Shown here in pieces: positions 15,817 to 21,648 of a stretch of DNA of 21,648 bases (position 1 is the stretch's first letter; each line of letters starts with the position of its first letter). Made by a program: the position numbers and the translations under genes. This DNA is from Spirochaetaceae bacterium. GTDB taxonomy: Bacteria > Spirochaetota > Spirochaetia > B11-G9. The stretch spans positions 1 to 21,648 of the forward strand of contig DAOVSY010000010.1 of assembly GCA_030633365.1 (NCBI GenBank), given 5' to 3'. Under the pieces are notes generated by a model. That model did not search any database. It saw only the letters and a program-made list of their open reading frames with translations, and was not told the DNA's origin.

Positions 15817-16584
15817 ATGGCACATAAAAAAAGAGTATTAGCCATTCACTGCCATCCGGATGATATTGAATTTATGATGGCAGGAACCCTATTTCTGCTT
15901 AAGGAAGAAGGATGTGAACTCCATTATATGAATCTTGCCAATGGATGTTATGGTAGCGCTGAATACACCAGAGAAGAAGCTATCCTGGTTCGTAAAAAAG
16001 AGGCAGAGAATGCATCTGCTTTTCTTGGAGCAGTATTTCACGATAGTATAGTGGATGATCTTAATGTTTTTTATAACCAGGATCTTATAAAAAAGACTAT
16101 CGCGCTCATAAGGAAGGTAAAGCCTGATATTTTACTTCTTCCTTCGCCGGAAGAATATATGGAAGACCACATGAATACTTGTAGAATAGGAATTACTGCA
16201 GCATTTTGCAGAGGAATGCCCAATTATATTTCTATTCCCCAGATACCTGCTATTTCAACAGAGATAGCAGTCTATCATTCTATGCCATATGGTCTGACTG
16301 ATGGGCTTCGTCAAAAGATAGTACCTGATTTTTATGTAGATATTGAAAGTGTTGTGGAAAAAAAAATAGAGATGCTTGAATTTCACAAGAGTCAAAAAGA
16401 GTGGCTTGATAAAAGTCAGGGCATCGATTCATATTTAACAACAATGCAGAATATGAGTGCTGAGATGGGTAAAAACTCCGGAAAATACAGCTATGCAGAG
16501 GGCTGGAGGAGGCATTCTCACCTTGGTTTTTCATCAAATGAGATAATGCCGCTGGAAGAGATTCTCAAGGTTTATATGAGGTAG
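15817..16584 (+). CDS. PIG-L-family deacetylase (LmbE-like)
   Basis: A 255-residue zinc-dependent N-deacetylase. The N-terminal motif 'AIHCHPDDIEF' supplies H13, D15 and D16, of which His and Asp bind zinc and the other Asp is the catalytic base. The third zinc ligand is probably H118 in 'PEEYMEDHMNT'. Known relatives remove acetyl from N-acetylglucosaminyl conjugates, mycothiol or bacillithiol precursors, diacetylchitobiose and aminoglycoside intermediates. I place the start at the ATG at 15817, with GGAGG 11 bases upstream; the ATG at 15799 would overlap that ribosome binding site. It is the last gene of the operon and its stop lies in the left arm of the following hairpin. It would free the amino group of an imported N-acyl sugar. 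Confidence 0.9.
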   Translation: MAHKKRVLAIHCHPDDIEFMMAGTLFLLKEEGCELHYMNLANGCYGSAEYTREEAILVRKKEAENASAFLGAVFHDSIVDDLNVFYNQDLIKKTIALIRKVKPDILLLPSPEEYMEDHMNTCRIGITAAFCRGMPNYISIPQIPAISTEIAVYHSMPYGLTDGLRQKIVPDFYVDIESVVEKKIEMLEFHKSQKEWLDKSQGIDSYLTTMQNMSAEMGKNSGKYSYAEGWRRHSHLGFSSNEIMPLEEILKVYMR

Positions 16585-16610
16585 GTGCTGCAGATTTGCG
16601 TCACCTACCT
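16579..16610. terminator. Hairpin between convergent genes, probably bidirectional terminator
   Basis: AGGTAGGTG (16579-16587) and CACCTACCT (16602-16610) form a perfect 9-bp stem with a 14-base loop. The left arm contains the deacetylase stop codon (16582-16584); the right arm ends 10 bases before the stop of the opposing Gfo/Idh/MocA gene. Neither side has a long U-run, so it may act as a weak terminator or a 3'-end stabiliser for both transcripts. Confidence 0.6.
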
Positions 16611-16620
16611 GTATCTCTTG

Positions 16621-17586
16621 TCACCTGCCGTAAATTTTATCCAACAGCAAACTAATTTCCATTCCCATTTTACCTGTAATTACAGGTTGGTGATCTTCCA
16701 TAACAGATTGAACAAAATTATCGATCAGGGGTTGGTGGAAATTTTTATGATTAGGGTGGTTCTCTGTACGTGTACCTTTATTAGTTTTTATTACCATCAT
16801 TCCTTCATCCAGTACAGGTATATGTACAGATCCTTTGCTTCCAAAGATTTCCAGGGTATCCTGTGGTTCAAATGCTCCATGGGAAGATACAAGAACTCCA
16901 GTTGCTCCGGATTTGAATATAAAATGAGCTGTAGCCGTATCTTCAACCTCTCTTTTATAAACAATATTATTTAAGAAGCTGACTGTACTCTCAACTGGCC
17001 CCATAAGATGTGTGAAGATTTCAATTCTGTGAGATCCCATATCCATCATTGGACCTCCACCTGCAAGCTCCTTCTGTAAAAACCAGTACCTGGGAGCCCC
17101 TGGAGGAAGGTTGAAATTTTCAAAGTTATTTGCATGTATATGCACTGTCTGGCCAATTTCACCTGATTCAATTATCTCTTTTATCCTTATAACCGGTGGG
17201 AACAGATGTCTGTAATATGCTATTCCCAGCTTTACTCCATTGGCATTGCATACATCGATCATTTTTTTACATTCTGATGCGTTAAGGGCCATTGGTTTTT
17301 CACAAAGCACATGTTTTCCTGCCTCTGCCGCAGCGATTGTCTGCTCTGCATGGAGATAAACGGGAGTTGCAACATAAACACTGTTTATATCTTTATCTAT
17401 TACCAGTTCCTTCCATTTTGCTGTCCATTTTTTAATTCCGAATTCTCTGGCAAAATTTTTTACTTTACTTAAATCTGCGCGGTTTACAGAAACCAAAGTT
17501 GATTTTACCCCATTTTGCATAGCAGGGACGACACTTTTACGTGCAATATCACCGCAACCTATTAATCCCTACCTTACTTCGTTCAT
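16621..17586 (-). pseudogene. Gfo/Idh/MocA-family oxidoreductase (third copy) with in-frame amber codon
   Basis: Read from an ATG at 17586 (preceded by GGAGAAG at good spacing), the frame gives M-N-E-V-R, then TAG (complement of 17569-17571), then 'GLIGCGDIARKSVVPAMQN' and an uninterrupted frame to the TGA at 16621. 'GLIGCGDIA' is the Rossmann NAD-binding motif, so the amber lies immediately before it. Family members commonly have Trp here ('RWG.IGCGDIA'), making a TGG to TAG change the simplest explanation. The rest looks healthy: 'CEKPMAL', 'GGGPMMDMGSHRIEIFTHLMG', and a full C-terminal domain. Restart at the internal ATG at 17520 would give 299 residues lacking the nucleotide-binding motif, so that product is probably inactive. 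It may be a recent inactivation, a sequencing error or, less likely, readthrough. Confidence 0.8.
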
Positions 17587-17609
17587 AAAAATCTTCTCCA
17601 CATATTTTT

Positions 17610-17638
17610 ATTATACACTAATTTTTTGAAGTGGTAAA
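17610..17638 (-). promoter_or_regulatory. Probable promoter of the third Gfo/Idh/MocA gene
   Basis: On the minus strand TTTACC (complement of 17633-17638) and a perfect TATAAT (complement of 17610-17615) are separated by 17 bases. Transcription would start about 15-18 bases before the ATG at 17586 and just ahead of its GGAGAAG. This supports the view that the ATG at 17586, and not the internal 17520, is the original start. Confidence 0.5.
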
Positions 17639-17666
17639 ATTATGTTCACTGGTTTATACTCGCTGT

Positions 17667-19025
17667 ATGAATACATTAACTAATTTTCTGGATGTTTTTT
17701 TTAGTTTTAAGCCTTATGTCATGTTACCTCTCTTTATGCTGATTATAGGTCTGATTGTGCGGATGAAACTTGCTGAAGCTTTTATGTCTGCCTTAAAGCT
17801 TGCTGTTGGATTTGCAGGTATTTTTATTGTATTTTCCTATTTTGTTGAGAATATTAAACCTGCAGTAGAGGCCATTATGCTTGTTCGGGGTCTTGATTTT
17901 CCTATTTTAGATGTTGGATGGCCTCCTTTAGCTGCTATAACCTGGGGATCACCAATAGCCCCGGTATCTATTCCTCTAATAATTGGAATAAATGTTTTGA
18001 TGATTGCGACAAATACAACAAAAACTGTTTATATCGATATGTGGAATTTCTGGCACCTGGCCTTAATGGGTGCTTTTGTCTTAAGTGTAACTGACAATTT
18101 TTTACTGGGATTGCTGGCGGTCACTCTTATTACTGTCTACAATATTAAAATGGCTGACTGGACAGCACCTCATGTTGAACTTGAAGAGGGATTAACGGGT
18201 GTTACCATTTCACCGATTTCGGTAGTAGGTCTTGTTCCTTTTTCCGTAACCATGGATTATCTCTATGACAGAATACCTGGTTTTAAAAAACTTAGTTATA
18301 ATCCGGAAAAGGGTGATAGTAAGATTGGTCTTTTATCCGAGCCCATGATAATTGGTGTTATTATAGGTGTTCTCCTTGGTTTCGCCGCTGGATATTCTAT
18401 TAAAATGATTCTTGAACTTAGTATACAGCTTGCAGCTGTTATGTTTCTTCTTCCTAAATGCGGTGAACTTATTGGAGAAGGGATTGGACCTGTTTCAAAA
18501 GCTCTGAAGGTCTGGATTCAACAGCGTTTCCCAAAAAAAGAAGAGCTCTATGTAGCAGTAAATTCCGAAATACTTATGAGTAATAAATCTGTAATGATAA
18601 GTGGTCTTATTCTTATGCCAATAGCTTTAATTTTAGCGCTTATCTTACCGGGTAATAAGGTTCTTCCTTTAGGGGATCTCCCCAACCTTATCTCTATTAT
18701 ATCTGTAACGGTACTAATAAGCAGAGGTAATGTTATAAGAAGTATTGTTACAGGAATTCCAATTGTAGCAACTTTTTTACTTATTTCCACTCAAATGGCA
18801 GGAATGATCACAGAACTATCAGCAGGAACAGGAATTTCATTTGGAGAAAATCAGCAAATAACAGCTTTTACAGATGGGGGAAATCATGTTCGTTTTTATA
18901 TCCTAAATCTGTTTCAGGGCAACTGGATTGCATTTGCTGTTATTCCTGTAGTTTTATTTATGATGTTTTTAAGTTATAAACGCGCAGTACATACAAGAAA
19001 TATTTGTAGAAGTAAAAAAGATTAG
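17667..19025 (+). CDS. PTS membrane component, galactitol type (GatC-like IIC)
   Basis: A 452-residue, very hydrophobic membrane protein resembling the IIC component of the galactitol phosphotransferase system. Shared features with GatC include 'VMLPLFMLIIGLIVRMKL' at the N-terminus, 'DVGWPPLAAITWGSPIAPVSIPL', 'KTVYIDMWNFWHLALMGA', 'LLPKCGELIGEGIGPVSKA' and 'LPGNKVLPLGDLPNLI'. GatC of E. coli is about 451 residues, which favours the ATG at 17667; the frame is open to a GTG at 17631 that would add 12 residues. No clear Shine-Dalgarno is visible for either. The IIC component only forms the sugar channel, and cytoplasmic IIA and IIB partners are needed for phosphorylation; neither is encoded in the window. 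The alpha/beta hydrolase starts six bases after the stop. Confidence 0.9.
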   Translation: MNTLTNFLDVFFSFKPYVMLPLFMLIIGLIVRMKLAEAFMSALKLAVGFAGIFIVFSYFVENIKPAVEAIMLVRGLDFPILDVGWPPLAAITWGSPIAPVSIPLIIGINVLMIATNTTKTVYIDMWNFWHLALMGAFVLSVTDNFLLGLLAVTLITVYNIKMADWTAPHVELEEGLTGVTISPISVVGLVPFSVTMDYLYDRIPGFKKLSYNPEKGDSKIGLLSEPMIIGVIIGVLLGFAAGYSIKMILELSIQLAAVMFLLPKCGELIGEGIGPVSKALKVWIQQRFPKKEELYVAVNSEILMSNKSVMISGLILMPIALILALILPGNKVLPLGDLPNLISIISVTVLISRGNVIRSIVTGIPIVATFLLISTQMAGMITELSAGTGISFGENQQITAFTDGGNHVRFYILNLFQGNWIAFAVIPVVLFMMFLSYKRAVHTRNICRSKKD

Positions 19026-19031
19026 GAATAA

Positions 19032-20174
19032 ATGAAGTCGATTATTGGTGAATATGGAGATATGACTGATAGTCTTATCAGTGAAAAATCGGGATCTCTC
19101 TCTTTTAGAAATTCAGAATACACAGATTTAAATTCCTGGAAAAAGAATGCAGTAAATAAAGTACTTGATATTCTCTCTCTACCGGAAACATTGAAACCTA
19201 AAAATTTAAATTTAAAATCTACAAACAAGTATGACTGGGATGGACTTACAGTAGAAGAGCTTGAGTGGCAGCTTTCCTATGGGCCCTCAACGAAAGCTTT
19301 GTTTCTTAAACCCTCGAATTGTAATGGTAAGCTTCCTGGAATACTGGCCTTACATGATCATGCCGGAAAAAAATACTGGGGATATGATAAAATTGCCAGA
19401 GGAAAAACTGCACCACATTCTTTAATGTCTGACCATCATAAAGAATATTATGATGGTCTTTGCTGGGCAAATGAACTGGCAAAGAAGGGTTTTGGAGTTC
19501 TTATTCATGATACATTCCCATTTGCAAGTCGCAGGGTTCATATAAGTGAAGTCTCTGTAAATTCCAGAAGGGGTGCATCAATAAAAGAACCTGTTTCTAA
19601 TACTGAAATTGAGGCATATAATGACTGGGCTATTACTCATGAACATGATATGGCAAAGTCCCTTTTTTCTGCAGGGACTACATGGCCTGGAGTAACTTTA
19701 ATGGAAGATCAAATTGCTCTTGATGTTTTATCCTCCAGAAGTGATATTGATAGTGCGCATCTTGGTTGTGGAGGGCTTTCCGGTGGCGGAATGAGGACAG
19801 TTTTTCTTGGTGGGTTAGATAATAGAATTAAGTGTGCAGTATGCGCTGGTTTTATGACTACATGGAAAGATTTTTCTCTTTATTCTGCATGGACTCATAC
19901 CTGGATGGCTTTTGTCCCTGGACTCCCTGGCAAAATTGATTTCCCGGAAATACTGGGACTTCGGGTGCCCTTGCCTATAATGGTTCTAAACAATAATGAT
20001 GATTCTCTTTACAATTTGGAAGAAATGAGGAATGCAGATAAAATGTTAAAAGAGCTATATGAAAAAGCTGGTGCAGAAGATAAATATCGTTGCTCATTCT
20101 ATCCGGGAGTACACAAATTTGACAGCAAAATGCAGAAAGAAGCATTCACCTGGTTTAAGAAGTGGCTGGCTTGA
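19032..20174 (+). CDS. Alpha/beta hydrolase (esterase-like)
   Basis: A 380-residue serine hydrolase of the alpha/beta fold, in the group often called dienelactone-hydrolase- or acetyl-xylan-esterase-like. The nucleophile elbow is 'GGLSGGGMR' with Ser250, the acid is probably D323 or D324 in 'VLNNNDDS', and the base His361 is in 'YPGVHKFDS'. The oxyanion-hole strand reads 'GILALHDHAG' (103-112). There is a long N-terminal extension before the fold (about 85 residues) and no signal peptide, so the protein is cytoplasmic. A weak AGGA precedes the ATG at 19032. Lying between a PTS transporter and a UroD-like gene, it could remove an acyl ester from an imported sugar or open a sugar lactone; this is inference. 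Confidence 0.85.
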   Translation: MKSIIGEYGDMTDSLISEKSGSLSFRNSEYTDLNSWKKNAVNKVLDILSLPETLKPKNLNLKSTNKYDWDGLTVEELEWQLSYGPSTKALFLKPSNCNGKLPGILALHDHAGKKYWGYDKIARGKTAPHSLMSDHHKEYYDGLCWANELAKKGFGVLIHDTFPFASRRVHISEVSVNSRRGASIKEPVSNTEIEAYNDWAITHEHDMAKSLFSAGTTWPGVTLMEDQIALDVLSSRSDIDSAHLGCGGLSGGGMRTVFLGGLDNRIKCAVCAGFMTTWKDFSLYSAWTHTWMAFVPGLPGKIDFPEILGLRVPLPIMVLNNNDDSLYNLEEMRNADKMLKELYEKAGAEDKYRCSFYPGVHKFDSKMQKEAFTWFKKWLA

Positions 20175-20183
20175 TTTTTAATT

Positions 20184-21239
20184 ATGAATAAAAGAGAGAA
20201 TTTACTACGAACAATAAGATTCGAAACTCCTGATTATATTCCAATGGATTTTGTAATAAATGATGCCTGCTGGAATCACTATGATCATAATGTGTTATTC
20301 GATCTTATGGAGTCTCATTCCCTGCTTTTTCCGGATTTTCAACGTCCGGAGAGTAATTATAATCCGGATTACCTTGTGACTGCTATTGCGGATAAACCAT
20401 ACACCGACCCCTGGAACTGTGTTTGGAAAACTGCTGTAGATGGAATTACAGGTTCTGTTCATGGGCATCCTTTGGCATCATGGGATAGATTTTCCGGATA
20501 TAGAGCACCCAATCCATTAGAAACAGATGGTACTTACCCTATAGACTGGAATGTACTGTCTGATGAAATAAAAACAGCAAAGATGGATGGGCAGTTTACT
20601 ATAGGAGGATTACCCCATGGGCATACCTTTTTGCGGATTCAGGATATTCGAGGTTATGAAAACTTTATTTTTGACATGGTAGATGAAGTACCGGAGATAT
20701 ATAAACTGATAGAGATGGTTGAAGAGTTCAATTTTGTTTACATTAGTAAATGGCTGGATCTTGAACCGGATATGATCAGCTACCCGGAAGATCTTGGGAT
20801 GCAGGTAGGACCAATGCTTTCACCGAGCCAGTTTAGAAAATTTATCAAACCCAGTTACCAGCGTTTGATGAAACCGGCACGGGATAAAAATATTATTGTT
20901 CATATGCACTCTGATGGCGATATCCGTACCCTTGCAGATGATCTGATTGACGGAGGTGTTGAGGTAATTAATCTCCAGGATCTGGTGAACGGTGTTGACT
21001 GGATTGCAGATAAATTTGCAGGTAAGGTCTGTGTCGATCTTGATATTGACCGGCAGAATATAACTTTTTCGGGTTCTCCTGAACAAATTGATGTCCTGAT
21101 ACGGGAAGAGGTTGAAAAAATTGGAAGTAAGCAGGGGGGGCTGATGATGATATACGGACTTTATCCCGGGGTGCCTGTGGAGAATATTTCTGCATTAATG
21201 GATGCTTTGGAGAGGTATAGTTTTTTTTATAGTAGTTAA
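20184..21239 (+). CDS. UroD-superfamily protein lacking methyltransferase zinc ligands
   Basis: A 351-residue protein of the uroporphyrinogen decarboxylase superfamily. The N-terminus 'MNKRENLLRTIRFETPDYIPMDF' and the segment 'GMQVGPMLSPSQFRKFIKPSYQRLM' are typical. Where the methyltransferase branch has His-x-Cys-Gly, this protein has H240-M-H242-S-D-G ('VHMHSDGD'), and the late Cys is absent ('MIYGLYPGVP'). A metal could be bound by the two His, but the thiol-activating zinc site is missing, so methyl transfer to a thiol seems unlikely. No Shine-Dalgarno is evident before the ATG, 9 bases after the hydrolase stop, which suggests translational coupling. The biochemical role of this uncharacterised branch is unknown; association with sugar catabolism genes is frequent. 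Confidence 0.8.
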   Translation: MNKRENLLRTIRFETPDYIPMDFVINDACWNHYDHNVLFDLMESHSLLFPDFQRPESNYNPDYLVTAIADKPYTDPWNCVWKTAVDGITGSVHGHPLASWDRFSGYRAPNPLETDGTYPIDWNVLSDEIKTAKMDGQFTIGGLPHGHTFLRIQDIRGYENFIFDMVDEVPEIYKLIEMVEEFNFVYISKWLDLEPDMISYPEDLGMQVGPMLSPSQFRKFIKPSYQRLMKPARDKNIIVHMHSDGDIRTLADDLIDGGVEVINLQDLVNGVDWIADKFAGKVCVDLDIDRQNITFSGSPEQIDVLIREEVEKIGSKQGGLMMIYGLYPGVPVENISALMDALERYSFFYSS

Positions 21240-21260
21240 TCAAATAATTTTATTTAAAAA

Positions 21261-21648
21261 CTATTCGGAATTATCTAGATACTCCACATCGGCCAGATCT
21301 CTCAATCTCCCGGAAGAGCGCTTGTTAATAATTAGATCTGCCCTGGAAATAACAGAAATATCAATTCCCTCTATCTTTATTATTTTGCGTCTGGTATAGC
21401 AGTCAGCAATACTAATTCCGTCTGCATGATTTATTATATCAATTTGAATGGGGGAGCTTCCCATCCTGAAAACATTACCTTTCTCTTTAAAAATTTTATC
21501 TTTCACAGTAGGAGCGCCGAATTCCTGAAGAGCTTTTTGTAGCTGAGCAATGTTGCTATTGTCAACAGCAATTAAAAAATCAATATCTTTGGTAGCTCGT
21601 GGATTTCCATAAACACCAATAGCCCATCCGCCGACCAGGAGATATTTA
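21261..21648 (-). CDS. Nucleotidyltransferase-fold protein (partial, 5' end outside window)
   Basis: The last 128 codons are visible; the frame runs off the right edge. The translation starts 'KYLLVGGWAIGVYGNPRATKDIDFLI', showing the Gly-Gly signature and the Asp-x-Asp metal-binding pair of the minimal or AbiEii-like nucleotidyltransferase fold (the type now often annotated as DUF6036 or AbiEii-related). The later 'IQIDIINHADG' may supply the third acidic residue. The GTG at 21506 is only an internal Val codon, not the start. Such proteins occur as toxins of toxin-antitoxin pairs and as housekeeping or resistance enzymes; without its partner gene the role is open. Its stop lies 21 bases from that of the convergent UroD-like gene. 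It is functionally unrelated to the sugar genes and may mark the end of the cluster. Confidence 0.75.
   Translation of the reverse strand, partial: KYLLVGGWAIGVYGNPRATKDIDFLIAVDNSNIAQLQKALQEFGAPTVKDKIFKEKGNVFRMGSSPIQIDIINHADGISIADCYTRRKIIKIEGIDISVISRADLIINKRSSGRLRDLADVEYLDNSE

Noticed and set aside
16585..16974. Plus-strand open frame of 129 codons after the deacetylase gene
   Set aside because: It is the antisense of the third Gfo/Idh/MocA gene, has no ribosome binding site and resembles no family.
17569..17571. Recoding of UAG as an amino acid such as pyrrolysine
   Set aside because: TAG is used as an ordinary terminator by several genes here (for example at 291-293, 8887-8889 and 19023-19025), and the codon sits at the N-terminus rather than in a catalytic site; simple nonsense mutation or sequence error is more economical.
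17631..17666. GTG start for the GatC-like protein
   Set aside because: It adds 12 residues not seen in GatC and has no ribosome binding site; the ATG at 17667 gives the family's usual length, though its own ribosome binding site is also weak.

Overview
The window is an AT-rich stretch of chromosome with tightly packed genes, almost all devoted to carbohydrate uptake and conversion. It most likely comes from an anaerobic or facultative member of the Spirochaetota. This assignment is an inference. Its main support is the sugar-binding protein's signal peptide, which ends in Leu-Phe-Ala-Gly-Gly followed by Glu/Lys-rich sequence, a pattern common in spirochaete periplasmic binding proteins, together with the density of ABC sugar transporters, ROK and AraC regulators. 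I see no rRNA, tRNA, CRISPR array, insertion sequence or replication origin. No gene-free stretch exceeds about 165 bases.

Left part (1-6496): the 3' end of a ROK-family regulator or kinase faces a two-gene minus-strand operon (aldo/keto reductase, then aldose-1-epimerase). Divergent from that operon are a cytoplasmic CBM9-like protein and a uroporphyrinogen-decarboxylase-superfamily protein carrying the His-x-Cys...Cys zinc ligands of corrinoid methyltransferases. These converge on a cytoplasmic sulfatase, which lies downstream of an AraC-family regulator on the minus strand.

Central part (6658-16584): a ten-gene plus-strand operon. Order: secreted sugar-binding protein, two ABC permeases, Gfo/Idh/MocA oxidoreductase, TIM-barrel isomerase/epimerase, second Gfo/Idh/MocA oxidoreductase, second TIM-barrel isomerase/epimerase, a divergent NagB-like protein, a DegT-type PLP aminotransferase and a PIG-L-type deacetylase. 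The AraC gene is divergent from the operon head and is its probable regulator. No ABC ATPase is present. The set suggests uptake and stepwise conversion of an unusual nitrogen-containing sugar or aminocyclitol, possibly sulfated and N-acylated: desulfation, deacylation, C-N exchange by the aminotransferase, oxidation/reduction, then isomerisation. The exact substrate cannot be read from sequence.

Right part (16621-21648): a third Gfo/Idh/MocA gene on the minus strand is interrupted by an in-frame amber codon at codon 6, directly before its NAD-binding motif. Divergent from it runs a plus-strand cluster: a GatC-like PTS membrane component without its IIA/IIB partners, an alpha/beta hydrolase and a second UroD-superfamily protein that lacks the zinc ligands. 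The window ends in a minus-strand nucleotidyltransferase truncated by the edge.
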